This document shows positions 11,363-25,900 of a DNA stretch of 64,000 bases, in pieces. The stretch comes from Mesaphorura yosii. Lineage: Eukaryota; Arthropoda; Collembola; Poduromorpha; Tullbergiidae. Where the stretch lies: NCBI GenBank assembly GCA_009869945.1, contig WIXG01000003.1, positions 186,001-250,000 on the forward strand, given 5' to 3'. The notes under the pieces were generated by a model. It made no database searches and was not told the DNA's origin. It saw nothing but the letters and a program-made list of their open reading frames with translations. The first letter of the stretch is position 1. Every line of letters begins with the position of its first letter. A program made the translations under genes and the position numbers.

Positions 11363-13857
11363 CAAAAGTGACTATTTGAGACTGAATGAAGAAATGGTTC
11401 AGAATCCGTTCTAATTTAAAATAGTGCTTGGATTTTATTTATATTGCAATTTATTCAACCAATTGGTCAATAATATCAGAATATTTATGTAAAAAATAGC
11501 AAGATTTCAGTCAAATTGAGAAAATTGAGCCGAAACCCATTTCCACTTGGATTCAAGTATCAATCATACAACAGTTAAGCAAACTGTGTGCTTAGAGCTT
11601 TTAGATTATTTACCCAATTGAACAAAATTACGCTTCGACAAAAGTAATCCACAGATTCGGAGGCTACTTTTTAATTCCACAGCGCTCAACTCATAGCCCG
11701 AGAACAATTTCGCCTGCCTTTCCAACTCTCTCAATGAAAACGTCAAGTCAACATTTGAGTAAACAAGAGCAGGCTGGACGAACTGCAATCCAATTATGAT
11801 TTCATATTTCATAATCTTTCTCGCTCTGTTCTGTTTCTGTCACATTGCGAATTGGATATTGGATTGAAAGCGTCAGCGTGATTCAGCTCGCTCGAGGTTT
11901 ACTTTCTTCCATATCACGTTTTGACTGTGCATTGCTTGCTTTTAAAGCGCAGTGGCCACTTCAAAAGCTCAATTCAGCCTTGCCTTGTCTGCCGTCGGCC
12001 TGTCCACGTCCACGTCACTCTATTTTCGCCCTCAATTGCAGTCGTAGTCAATTGTTCCGTGCCGCGGCCGCACGTAGTGTTGTGTGCTGACTAATTCAGA
12101 CTTTGATAAATCACTAGATCAGTAATTTCAATTGGTGTTTTATTTATTCATAGGCCTTCATGTGGAAATCCGTAGATTAGATTAGCGACTGCGACACTGC
12201 TGTCATTCTACTCCAACTCCACTGCACTGCGGCTTGGCTGGTGTGGAGCCTAAAATGTCTTGAGTATCCACCAGCGGCTAGTCATAGTATTGTTGCCTAA
12301 TCTCATGGACATATGCAAATAAATAGGGCTTTGAAACTGATCATTCAAGCCATTTCGTCATTTTATTTGCTCGTGAGCAAAAGCAGTGTGCAATTTTTAA
12401 TTTTGTGTGCACGCGCAACTGAAACCACGAATCGCATTTCGCGTTGTGCGTGTTCAATCATCCGCAGAAGATAAGGGTTCTTTTTCCTCGTGCAAATATG
12501 AAAACTAAAAACTAGTTAGAATCCAGAACCAAATACAGCACACCGTAGCCCAGACTGCAATTCGCCATTCATCTCTTCGCTCTTCGGGTTCCTCGTTGAC
12601 GTCAGCGCGTCATTCTCGAAACGCGTGTGCTACCGCTGCTTACGTAATATGAAATGAAAACCTGTACCTTGGAGGATTCTTCTAATTAAATGTACTGCGC
12701 TGTAATGCAACGCAGAAGAATTGTGAGCTTGTAACTCAATACAAATGGAAATCAACCTTGCCAGGCAGACTCTGAGTTTTCGTAAAAATGTCCATGTCGG
12801 AAATGAAAAGGATAGTTTTTAAAGGGACACTTCTGGTCGTTCCACATTTACAGCGTTACAGACAGACAAAATTTAGTATTTAGGTTCCACTTAGGAGCAC
12901 AGTAGCAGCATAGCACGGAAGGAATGGATATTTAGGCGAAGGTTCACTCCTGTTCTCGTGCGGGTCCGGTTGAAGCAGAATACAAATTAGAAAAATTGCA
13001 TTTGAATGGAAACGGAGCCTGTGCTCTTGCAATTGCTATAAAAGGGGACCCTTTAGAACAGTAAGGTCCAACTGCTACACTGCAGCAGCATTCCTTTATT
13101 AAACGTCAAATTTTCTATTACTGCGCTGCATTTCATTTCAGTACTGCATTGTTGGTCTGATACGTATTATATTATCGGTGATTATTATTCTTTAGAAAAT
13201 AGACAGAAGCAGACGTAGAAACTTAAAGCTAAAACTTTTTCTATATCCTCTCTGCTCCACTCTTTGAATTGTGAACCCATGAACCGTGCGTTCGAGTCCG
13301 TGCTTTTTTCCCTTGATCACGTCGTGGCTCGTGCGAACATGAACATCAGGTTTCAATTTATTATGAATACACGCGGGAATCTTTCACCTGGTATATAATC
13401 TAACCTGAATTGAATCCGTACGGGGTTGCCCTGCTCGGCGACAGGATAGCGATAAATATATGGTGTGCGTGAAGCAAGGGACTTTTATTGAACACCGTTT
13501 CGCCTCGCCGTGGCTGTTACCTGCACGCCTGGCTGCCTCGCCTGCACCGGCGTTAATAATTCATGCTATTCGGGTTTCGGCTGCAGTTTTAGTACTTAAC
13601 CAAGGGATCCTTTGCTTGCTGCCCGCACTCCAATTCTTCGGGTGAAGTTGGAGCTTAATGAATTCGCTACTAAAACAAAGTGTTTCTGAACTTATATTCA
13701 GGCTTTCTGTTTTTATACAAGATTCCACAGCACTAAAAGGAAATAAACATACAAAATTTTTAATCACTATTCATGAAATCATACTAAAAGAATAAAAGTA
13801 AATCGTAAGAATGATCTTTCGTTCAAGAAGCTCAATGTTCTGATTCCTTATTCCCCA

Positions 13858-13987
13858 TACCGTAAAATTCTCTTTACTACGGTAGCCGTTGTATTGTTTC
13901 AATGCCTCAAAATCGGCGTGATCACAGCGAAATTAAGCGGCATACTGTTTTATATAGGAGTGCCGTAGTAAACCGGGTCTTACGGTA
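13858..13987. mobile_element. MITE-like element with 23-bp imperfect terminal inverted repeats and TA flanks
   Basis: The left end reads CCGTAA at 13860-13865, seven variable bases, then TTTACTACGG at 13873-13882. The right end is its mirror: CCGTAGTAAA at 13963-13972, seven variable bases, then TTACGG at 13980-13985. So 16 of 23 positions pair with identical spacing. Both ends are flanked by TA (13858-13859 and 13986-13987), the target duplicated by Tc1/mariner-class transposases. The 126-bp element is far too short to encode a transposase, so it would be a non-autonomous element moved in trans. I do not recognise the family. Confidence 0.6.
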
Positions 13988-16900
13988 TATTATAAAATGT
14001 TCTTGGAAGGTTTATTTTCTCCGTTGGGGTTTTATTTTACTGCTGTTTCTTCGCAGAAGATCTTTGCAGAAAAATTCAATCATGATTCCCATCTACTAAA
14101 GCACTCAACTCGACTCAGCGCGACTTCAATATCGTTTTCTTCATTTCCTGGAAGATGAGAAGATTCCATCTCCCACACATGAAATCTGAAGTGTTCGGGA
14201 AAATATTTATGTTTCGCTTCGGCTTTCCCAATCCATAAATTAAGAGAAGCAGTTTTGGTATAATATTTCTGTCATTAACCGCAATTCTTGCAAAGCCGGC
14301 GATTTTACACGCAAACACAAACAAAATCTGGATTCCTCTCGACCCAGCTCGAGCCCACTTTCGACGTAGCACTTGCGTAGCATAGCGCTGATTATCGAGT
14401 TTCTTCATTTCGTTTTTGATGGAAATATCTTCTTTTGGCTTTGGCTCGTGCTGCCTGCCTGCCATCAGCCAACTTCATTATTATCGGATCACTTTTCTAC
14501 ACGAAAGAGATAATAACATACAATTTGGGCGCAGAACGGCACTTCTTTCCTTTCCATTCCATTCCAGGCTCGAAGTTGTTATTAGCAAGCATTAGCATAC
14601 GAGCAAGGCACTGCAGCAGCGGCAATGCGTGTAAAGCGGAATCGTTAAAATAAAAATATGGATGAATGAGCCGACACAATGTAATCAAACTGTCTTCATC
14701 ACATGGTGCCTCGTGCTCTATACATGTACGTTACCATGCTCCATTCAGGCCGAGGCTGCAGCATTTGGTATCAGTTGGTGCCCGGCCACGCCACGCCATG
14801 CCGACCCGGCTAGAAAGCTGGAACTTTTCCTTTTCCTAAATCCAAAACTCCGTGAAAGAAAGAAGCCTGATGCCTGCCAGCCCGAACTTTTGCATTTTAC
14901 TGTTAGGGTCGGTCTGTTCTCGTCCTCTTCCTCGTGTTGAATGGCAATGGCATGTGATGTACCGTTATTGCATCACTCTGCTGCTGTGACGCGAGTCTTG
15001 GTAATATATTTCATAAAATATATCAAGACACGACACAGCAACATTTTATCATCGCATCGTGGACAGATTCTGTGAAAATTACATCACATAAAAACAGTTG
15101 AAGTAATGGGGCCGTAAATCTCACGTTGCAATCGTACTACGAGAAATTTCATTTACTGGCGTGGTTCTATATAAAAAATACTGAATAACTGAATGTAATC
15201 CTGAATTCCATCCTGAGCAAAAAGTTGGTTCGGTGAGGTACAATGTGAGTATTAAGTCTTTGATTTGGTCTCATTTTCTCACGGGACACGGGACATGACA
15301 AATTCTCAATGAAAATTAGAAGCTGAAGTTATAGAACTTTGTTCGATAGAACCTCGAGCGAGTTGAATTGAGGCTTCTAAATTAGAAGAAAGCGTAAACG
15401 AGACAATACAGAAAGAAAATTGGACACAAAAGATGAGACAACGCAACGTAAGGCAAAAGGGGTTAAAGGGGCAAAAGGGGCAATAAGATTAAAGGCTCAT
15501 GATGAGTACTTATAATCATAATCATCATTGTCATTAGTTTCAGGCGAGGCTCCACCAAGAAGAAGAATCGAGGACTTCCTTGGCTTGGCTGCTTCTTAGA
15601 CCCTTTTCTCTTGTCCTGTGCATGTATTGTTGCCATAATGTTCAATAACGCACAATTTCTATTGCGTTATGATGACTCTTCTTCTGCTCTGCCGGGCCGG
15701 ATTACTAGGCAGGCGAACCCCATCGCACTTGGCCGTTCCAGTGCAGCGCTTTGTATATTATATCTCTTCATCGGAACGTCTTCTTCCCCTTTCCTTCAGC
15801 CCTCCATCTCCTCGTTACGTGAGTTCTTGCCTCTTGCGGTGTCGTTTCCATTCTTCTCGTGTTTTATCAAAACTCTCGCTTCGAAAGTGTCATTAAGATT
15901 GAAAGGGGCTAAAACTTAGAACTGGAAACTTGAATCGAAATTATTACGGTACAAGCCGTGCTTTGGGTCGTATTCTCTTTCGAATTCGAATTCGTCTCGA
16001 TTCATCCGTGGCAGAACTTCAGGACCCTCTTTCTGCCTCCTTAAGGGCAGCATCGCGCATCGTCCTAGGCCCTTTAAGTCAGGCAATTCGAGTTCCACGG
16101 CCCAGTGCGAGTGTGTCTCTTTTTGATACGCTTACGCTTCACGCATTGCGTATGATACAGTTGGCAGTGCAGTAGCATTTTGACAAAAGTACCCATTTCC
16201 TGTTTCTTCGTTCCGTAACGTCCGCTTTTTTATGAATACCCTTTCCACTGCCTCCATTTGTCTTTGTGTTGTGTAAGGTTGCTACTGTGAACTCAAACCT
16301 GTCGAGATAGCTTCATTCCGTTCCAGCTCAGCGTTCCCTTGCTGTACGCTTTTGCTCCTCGTCATTATTGACTTGAATAATCAACGAAACTCTGAAACGA
16401 ACCTTCTTGGCATGCCTAACTTATAATTACAGTTGTAAATTACAGCATGCAAGGCAAGGAAGGCACTTGAGTGGCAAAAGGCAACAAGATTCTTGGGGAT
16501 TTTATTTATGAATGTTTTTATCTGGAAAGAAAAACGCACTGAACACTGAACACTGAACGCATTCTCCAAGAACGAGAATAGAATACATTAGAAATGGAAA
16601 CGACAATTTTACAATTTTAAGTGCAGGAGCGCATGCCAGCCATTACGCAGCGCGTGATGTGATTAAAGGGAATAATATCGCGCGAAAAAGGCAACTATTT
16701 TGGTAACTTTTGGTATGTATTTTTTGTTTTGACATTTTTGAAATGTGATAAACAGGTTCTCGTTTCGCATCATGTCTTGCCTCTGCTCGTAGTCTCATTT
16801 TCAGCCAGCTTGTGGTTTCCAGGCAGTCGTTTTCTTGAGAAATCTGGCATTTACAAGCCATATACATGTCAACTCGTACTCCTGCTCGAGTCCGCGTCTG

Positions 16901-19900
16901 AAATCTCTCAACTTCCTTCCTCTTTCGCTGATGATGCTGTTCGTGAAATCTCCATAAAGCCGTTGCACGCAGCCCGTCAAGGAATTTGTTGAATCTTTAA
17001 TACATTTTCGATCCTTCGGCTCGGCTCTCTTAATCTTCACTCCAGCTCGGAGTTCACGTTGTTGGTTGGTCGAACGTCGAACATTTTGCATGACAAAGAA
17101 AACAGTTCTATTTTGCAAACAAGCAGCAAATAAATATAGTTTATAAGAATAATGACTTATTGATAATGAAGGTAATGAACTGAGATTAATGATGTTTTTT
17201 CCTAAACTCACAATGCAATCCCTGAAACCTCGTGCTGCTGATTTGCATTTTCTAGTACGAGTTTAATTATTTCGACTCGAAAGGAGCTCAGCAACAGCGC
17301 AGCACCTCTGAAATGTTAAATGCGACGTTCGCAAGAAGTAATTATTGCTTTACAGTCAGTAAGGACGTATCTCGATCAAAACTTCGAAACGAAACGCTAA
17401 AAGCTGAATGCGTTATTGTTTGAATCAAAAGTTAGTTTACTGAAATTATGCACTTGTGAGGGCGAATAGGAGTTAGTCGAAGAAGTCGATACTTGATGGT
17501 AGTGAGCGGCAAGCGAGCGGGTCGGTCGGGAGGAAACTCGAATTTAAAGATGCTTCATAAAGATAGGCAATAAACAAGGCATTAAGAAAGTGGTTGAATA
17601 TTGTATGCGTGCAATCAAAAACTCAATTCTCTTTTACACATTGCTGCTGCTCTGCCACGATGATTATTATTGTTGTTGCTGCTGCTATAAAGTTGAAGGC
17701 TATTGTCTGTAGCAGTTCCATTGTGCCAGGCATGGCATTGTTTCAGGAGAAGAGCTTTTGAAACAAGACAGGAACAATGCAACTGAATTCTTGAATGTTA
17801 AACTATTTTGCGAGTCGACTGTGATAAGCCTTGTGTTGCTTTTATATGGGAAAATTTGATTCAAACTTCTCAAGAGCACGAAACACGAGCAAAAGTTGGC
17901 TAAGTTATGGGTTGCGCAAGCCCTTCCTGGCAAGACGAAGACGAGACTCGGAATCGGAAACTTTGAGTTTTAGAACTTAGCAAAGGATTAAAGTAAAGCA
18001 CGAAGGTACTTTCGTATTCCTAATCCACGTCCGCTGGCCAACCTGTGCCCGTGTCCAAGTCCAAGCTTGCCTGGGCCGAATTATCACAACTTTGCATACA
18101 ACTTCAAGTTCGCAGGCAAGTCGTAAATTGCTAGGCGGATTTCCTCCACAGTCCGCAGAATCTTGAAATTCAAACTTCCTTGCACGCTTGCTGTTATTCG
18201 GTTCATTTCTCTTAAGTTTCTTCTCGTTCCGTCTCGCTTTATGAGTCACGACTTGACAAAGTGTTGCCTGGCTTGGATGTTTTGAGCTGGCGCTGGCGCT
18301 ACGTTTTATCATCTTTCTTTTGTCCTTTCGAGTTTTTATTAGTCAGCATCTGCTCAACGTAACGCAACTCAGCTCGAAAATTACGAACAAAAGAGTTCTG
18401 CGACGCAATTTGTCTGCGAATTGCGAATCGAGTCCATCCAGCTTCCAGCAGGCCGCGACGCAATTCTTTTCCTGTGCTGCACTGCACTGTTGAGTAGTTC
18501 AATAATGCACACTTCCCTTTTCTCATAATCTCGAGTTCCGTACTGTACAATTGAGTCTCTACTCAAAAATGATGAATAAGAAGGCAGGCATATTTTGGCA
18601 ATTTGGCACTAATTGTCTGGTTTATTGTTATTACATTCTCGCCCCAGGCGATAATCATCAATCGCGTTCGCGTCTTGTCTTGACCAAAACCAATATATAT
18701 CATCGTTTTTTTCGAAAAGCCATCGGGATGCATCGCCATGAAGGCAATTTACCAGAAATTCTTTGGGCAAGCCAAAAACTCGAAGAACTCGCAGTATGCA
18801 ACGCTTGTAATTGTCCTTCACTTTTTCTTTTCCCTGGAAAACCGGTTGTGGTTTCAGTTTCTTTACACCGTGGACCGTGGCTTCGGCTGTGGTCATTATT
18901 AAGTAAGTTTTTTATGATACGCACGGTGTCTTGTTCGAAATCTGGTTATCCAGCAACAGTATGTAGCGTGTTCAATTTAACCAATACAAGCAAAGGTTTC
19001 TCGAGAAGCGAGACACGGCACGGCTTGGATAAGACAGGCAGGGTTTGAAAAGAAAAGTTGGTCAAAAGATAATAGTAATCATTGATGGCTAAAATTTTGA
19101 TTTATGAGGGAGCCATCCTTCTACCCCTAATACATTGTTTGTGGCTGTGGACCGAATTCTTTGAATTGCAGGTATCTAATGTGACTAATGCCTAATTACT
19201 GCTGGGAAAAGTACCTGGGTGCACGAGGCCCAAGCAGGCCGGGCGAAACCCAGCCAAGCTTCGAACCTTTTCTCTTTTATTCCCTGCCTTCGTCTCGTCA
19301 ACTGGGACTGGGAGCACGAGATAAAAGAAAAGATCAAATGATAAAGAGTATGAGACAATGATTAGAGGTAGAATTTCAATCCATTTCTACGCCTGGCTCA
19401 GCATTCTCCCTATTTCGGTTAGGCGAAACATTTTTAATGATAAAATTTGATGAAATCATGAAGCTAGCCAACGATTTGATGATGAATTGTCTTAAAAAAA
19501 CATGCAATCTATCTTGAATTTTATGCATTCTAGCCGGGCGATACAAATTAAAGCCAGGAACTGCGTTCAAGCCTTTCATTTCGTCGTGCCGCGTGCTCAG
19601 AGTTAGAGTTTGGAAGTCCCAAAAGTGGGATTATGTTTTGATCCCTTTTAGGGAATTTCAAATGAATAGTTTAGATTGACATCCCTTTTCTGGAAGCTTG
19701 TTTTATAAAGAAATAGAAATACAGAGCCCGAATGAGAGAGATAAAACCAGTAATAGTAAACAGTACAAGTAACAGTAGCAGGAGAGTAAATTGGAGAGTC
19801 TTGACGAGCAGTCACGCAGTGAGCAGTATAAAATTGCTGGTGACAAGATGAAAAAGTGGAATGGAATTGGAATGACTGAGAACGAGCACGAGCTCGAGGA

Positions 19901-22900
19901 CGATACGAGTTTTGTCATACATGATCGGGCTGATGCTGGGACGCGAGAGAAGAGGAAGAGGAATATTTCTCGTTAAATTGCTCGAGTTTACAAATGGAAT
20001 GATTATAACGAGGGCCGAGCATGGGATTCAGGCATCGAGGCATTGAGTGGGCCTCAGTGATCATAATTCCTCGGAATTGTAATCATAAACATAACAAACA
20101 GCCCTGTCGCAGCATCTTTCATTCTGAATTCCATTCCAAGTACAGTTGAATTATATTGTGTATGGGGAACTGGAACCTTTTTAATTGGCACAATTAGCGT
20201 GCTAAGTCCTCTCGTCTGCAAACAAGTACCAAAGTTCTATATTCGAGTGACTCATGTAGTCAAGCAGTCTTTCACGATGTGCTTCACTCCCTGCCCTGGC
20301 TCAAATAAGCAAGATACGCTGATAAGCAGGCGTTGCATATAAAAACTGTCGATGAGTGAGTAAATACCATTCTCACATTATACAAGGCACGAAAAGTCAA
20401 CAAAAATGGAACTGTCATGATTACATGATGTTAATTGTTTCTCATGTGTTCACATATTCGTGATAATTAGAAAAGCGTCGCTGTTTTCGTTTTCATACGT
20501 CGAGCGCCGTCACGGGTTTTCGAAGCAGAATTAAGCATCGAAGCCCGAAAAGGAATCGAAATCGCGCCGAGTCGCCCAGCATCAGGCTCGACAGGTGTTA
20601 CACGTCGTGAAACGTGAAATGGCCTTCCTTTATGCTCCTGATGAAGTGAGAACAAACCGAGACCGAGAAGCCGAAGCTGAGTTCGAAGCACAGAACCCAG
20701 TCAGAACCAGAACGTGAAACAGTTGCAATTTATTACGATGAGCCAAGCATTTTACGAGCAAAGGCAGCAGGCTCGCATCAACACCAAAGTCAACTGTGAT
20801 GAAATTGAATGCGATGGAAGAATTTTTGTGTTTTGCTGCCTGCCTGCGCTGTGTTTCGGAAATCTTTCATTATTATCTAAACATGCAAGCAAGCACCGCG
20901 CGAACAAACAATTGGCAATGGTAAGCGGTATCGTGTATCATGAGTTGACCGGCTCGGTCGCTGATAGGATGGACAGGAAAGGCTGTTCTCTGTTCCGATG
21001 ATAAGTTGTGTTTGTGTTTCGTATTTTTCTATTTGGTTTCCCTCTTCCTCCTGCCTGGTCGTGCTAGCACAAATGATCATGAACTTTAAACGAGTACGAG
21101 AGCATTACTGGGAATTGGGATTGCAGTCGGAGCAGGGCAGAAGCAGGAGAAGGAACTGAGCTCCTGACTCATCACTCTTGGTTAGAGACTTTGAGGATTT
21201 CTGGATTCGAAGTAATGCACTGCTGTACAAGGAAATAAATTCGTGATGCTGCTGTTGCTCGTATTTTGAGAGAAAAGTCACGAAGATGAGATCATACCCT
21301 GACCACATACGTACGAGACGACGTACTCGCTAATGCTGAGCGAAGGAAAATAACGCAGTACGAATGGAATTGAAAGTGGGAAGTCGAACGAAGAGAAACA
21401 AAAGTAAAGTGAAGAGAACCGTCAGCTGGAGTTGAAGACACGAACCAGAAGGGGAGATAAAATGAAGGAAATAGTGTACCAGAGCACTAAAGCCAGAGCC
21501 GGAGAGATTCGACGCGAGAGATGAAAAAAGTTCAAAATTTTAAAATGATCTAACAAAAATAAGGATGTAAAAACTCAGCGAGTGTGTGAGAAGTTTCTTC
21601 AGTGCGCCTCCGCGCCTGGATAAATGAAGGTTATTATAGTATAATGAGATCGAGAAGGAATTTCTGTGCGGCTGTGTTGAGTGAAAGATTACAATTATTT
21701 GGGGTTTGAAAGACGAAGAACAGAACTCTTAGATATTCTATTCATTATTCTTCTAAGAATTCCTAGCCGAAAGTTTTTTCTTCGCCGACGTTAATAACTG
21801 AAGCCTAAATTCTTCAATTGAACAAACTGTATGCTTCTTTTTAGCCAATTAAAGTTTTATTGCCTCCGCACCCAAAGTTTTTCTGATATCAGAAGCTTTT
21901 CATCAGAATGTGTAAACTTTCGAGGACTTCTGAAGGAGTCCGATTGTTACGTGAATTTAGAACTTCGAATTCTTGGACAACATGGCGGTTTGAATAATCT
22001 GAGATTGAAATTCCTCAACTATTAAGTTGCTGTGTATTGTAATACGTTGTAGTCGCTGAATCTTCAAGAAAAGAAATTAAATAAAATTCATCATTTAAGC
22101 AGTAATTGTAGGGAGAAGGGCTCTGAAATGTCCGTGCCGATAGCATTTGTCCTGCATTCTGCTTCTTTTAGACACCAATTCCAATCCATTTGTCACATTG
22201 GAATTCTTTCTTTTCTTCTCCGCTCGCGCTTGAGCCGAGCCCGAGCCTGACCGACGCTCGATTGAATGAAGAGATTTGGAGAGCGAACGAGTACTTTCTT
22301 CTTTTTATGGAACGTAAAGCATGGAATTCTTGCTGCATTTATGAAGATTCCTCTCCTCTTCTCTCGCGTACGGCGAGCACACAAGGGTTGGGACCGGGCC
22401 CTTGCTTCAATTCGAATACGCGTCGAACGTAGGCTCAAATATATTAAGAACGCCTAGGGAAACGCCTTTATGGAATCTCGCTTTGTACGAACCGAAGCAG
22501 GCATCCAAGTCATTACCAAATACGACTGACTAATATGTTTTCAATGGCATAACGCATCGGCATTGAGCTGGCTTCCAGCAGATGTTTTCTTCTTCATTTG
22601 ATTTTTTTAATAAAAGACCCTAATCTTGAATTGTGGGTCGTGCGACAACTCTCTCACTTGGAAAATATCGTTTATTGCGTGGTTCCTAAAAGAATAGCTA
22701 TAAAAATTTCAGCTACAGAGGTCTCCAACGCCTATTCGTCAAGCTTAAACGGGAGAGCGAGCAATTTTCTTGCTAACAACTTGTTAATGATTTGAATGTG
22801 GGTACTTGGAACTGTAGCCAGTAATTCCTTCATGGATGTGCCCGAATTTCGTCCTTTGGTCATGGTCTTTGCCTCGATGGTCGATTTAATGTATAAGCAG

Positions 22901-25900
22901 CAGTGTTTGCGTTTAATTCAGTCCCTCAATGGCTCAGGCCAGACTTCATTTTAGTGTGAACTCTGAAACGTGAATTGTGAAGTGAATTAGGACCCTGTGC
23001 TCATTCTAGTGTGCATTTGCTTATAGTGCAGTTCGTGCATGTATTTGCATTTGATGATCATGAGTGATGATGACGCGGTATGTTTTGATAGTTGTGTCCT
23101 GTGCCTTGCCTGGCTGGTGGGTGTAGTGCAATGTTAATGTTGGTGCTTGTACGCACTACACAGTTGGATGGATCTCGTCATTGTATTGTTGCAGCGTACC
23201 GTGTCCGTATCCAACACTGGCTGATAGAGATGGATAGGATTATAGGAGGGCTGCGATGTTACGAACAAGCAAGGCTGATCAGTGTGATCAGGAACTGTAG
23301 AAGTAAATGCGAGAATTTAAGAAAAATAATTCTGGATCAGAGCAGAGCTAGAATTGAGAATTGAACTGAGGTAGATAGAATTGGAGTACTCACTATCAGG
23401 TCATATTAACACAACTGGACAGACATCCAGCCATCAATTCAACGCTGGCGAGTTACCTTTGATCTGACTATTATAAAGAATCTGTTTTCAATCTTTGTAA
23501 ATGAATTCTATCTTTGCTAGAATTTCCTCTGGAATCTACCCGCGTCTGAATTCAAGAATTGTTGTATCTTGTCTGCAATTCAGGCTGTGTTTTATTTGAG
23601 ATGCAATCTTTGATCTAAAAGGCGTATAAGGTTAGTCGAACGATGATAATAACTATTAAATTAGAGTTTAAGTCGTCGGTCACCATTCGCCAGTTAAGAT
23701 ACCAATACAGAAAAGAATTGCCGAGTTTTTGGCTACAATATTTGTATTTGGACAATTGGATCTGTTTGAGCGTGTGCCGATTGAATTGTTTTAAAGCCCT
23801 CGTCGATTTCGACGGTCCCCACGCGCCGTACTTGAGCATCAGCTTGCATTCTACATTCGGCATTCTTACCAATAATTGTGGCATAGTTTTACAATGGTAA
23901 TAATTACCAATTCCATTCACGTCCTCAACTCTCGAGTACAGCGTCTCGCAGTCAGTCAGTCAACTCGACGGCACTACAATGCGTTTACGTTTAGTTTCAG
24001 TTTCTATTTGTGGCATGTGACAAACTCAATTCGACAAACAAAAGCCTGGCGTTTGGTATGGCGTGCCCGATTTCAACTCTTGACTCGACTCGACTCTCGA
24101 GCATCATTGTTCGGAGTCTCAAAGCGATACTTTACACTGCACTTGATGACAGTTCAAAATATTGCGAATATCAAACTGCACTCCTGAGTTGTGCTTTAAT
24201 TTTATCATGCAATTAAAAAGTGACATAATCATGCCGTCAGTCAGCAAGTAGTTGTTTTTGTTTTTGCGTTTGTCTGTGTGCATTGAAATCATTTTAATTT
24301 CCCATGTCGCTCAGACGAGCATGAGCGCAAGCATTTGCATTTTCATTACATCATGATGCAAAAAGCAAAGGTAAAGCTCTTCGTCAGCGCCAGCAGCCCA
24401 GGATTATAATTTTTGTCATTGAAATATGACATTCTTGATGCTCACGCTCACGCTTATGCTTACTACGATTACCCTTTCCATGTTGAGATTGTTTTATGTA
24501 TGCAATTATGGCAATGCTGCGCTGCGCGAAATATTTGTATTCATTTCTGCTCGTGTTTCGTAACACACAATATTTACACTTACACAACCATCGCACCATC
24601 GTCATCGTCATCATTCCATTCATCATTGAACATGGCCTGGTCTGGCTGGACTGTTTACTGTGAATAGAACCCTTTCTTGCGCCTTGCCAATGCCAGTGCT
24701 ATGATCTCATCATCCTATGATTTGATAATATTTTATCTGCATTTAAACACCGCGTCGGTCGTATTATTAATAGCGTGTGCATCGTGCGAGTACATGTGCA
24801 CACAGTTATTGGTCCGATGTTAGCTCAGTGGGTGACAAAGTGAGATCTCTTTAGACAGAGCAATAGCGATGCCGACTGCGGTGGAGGTTGATGGCTAGCC
24901 TTTGCTGCGCTGCAGCTCGGCTAGCGCTGTAGGCTGTAGGGAGTTTAGTCTTTTAGATTAGATTTTCACAGATCCTTCTCACTGTAGTACTTTGCATGGC
25001 ATTCATGCATGTTCAATATCCTGTTGACCAAACCATGCCAGGCTCGCTCGTGGTTCGTATTACGCAGTTTGCCTCGCATGCACGCTACGCATGGTGAGTT
25101 ATGGACAAAACTTCCATTTACGTAAGCAGACGCTGAGAACTCTGGAAAAGTTGCTGGATCGATAAAGTCCAACACTGTCTGTGTACTTTCGGCTCGAGAT
25201 GAGGTCGGCTTGTTTTTCTGTCTGTTATTTGAACAAACCTCAAGGTTTTGGTTTTATGAGGGGAAATGGCCCACGTTCGCGTTCGCCCGCATGCATGGAG
25301 AAATGAAGCAAAAGCAGCAAAGTCGTCCTGGCCGACCAAACCTTAGGTTGTAGGTGGCTTCAAATTTTTTCAGCCTTGACAGCTAATTTTTGAGTGCGAG
25401 TACGGTGGGAGTTCTTCTATAAAGAATGCTGTTGGGTTTTGGTTTGGCGGTCATTCTTTTGTCTGTCCCTGCCATGCTGTACAATAAATTACATGCGTGC
25501 ACGTAATAATGGATTTGTTTTCTTTCAGTTTGGGTCTCTTTCGTTCTTGCACAGGCTTAATGGACATGTTTGTAGCTAGATAATAGGAGTTTGGGTTAGA
25601 ATTTCTTGATGCCGAGGTTGATGGACGTTTTTCGCTTTTCACGTCCAAATCCAAGTTCTGGTCTGGGCTAAGGTTCTTCTACACTTTACGTATTTGAAAA
25701 AGAATATGGACCCACAGACGGTCATGAAAGTCAGACGTGCTCTGAATAATTCTCATTCTTGAGAGCTTGAAAGTGCTGCAAACTTCTCCTGAAGTGAGTC
25801 CACTTTACAGACGAGCCCCATTTTTTCTCGCACTAGAATTATCTCACTTTACTGCACTGCACTGGACCTGGTCACTCGCTGAGATGAGAGTCTTGAGACC

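Noticed and set aside
18551..19048. 165-codon plus-strand frame in the presumed first intron
   Set aside because: No recognisable domain, competing minus-strand frames of 74-95 codons, and no splice or promoter context.
24820..24900. TTAGCTCAGTGGGT, like a tRNA A box, suggesting a tRNA gene or tRNA-derived SINE
   Set aside because: No pairing acceptor stem and no acceptable B box (GGTTCGANTCC) at the right distance; only the A-box-like string fits.
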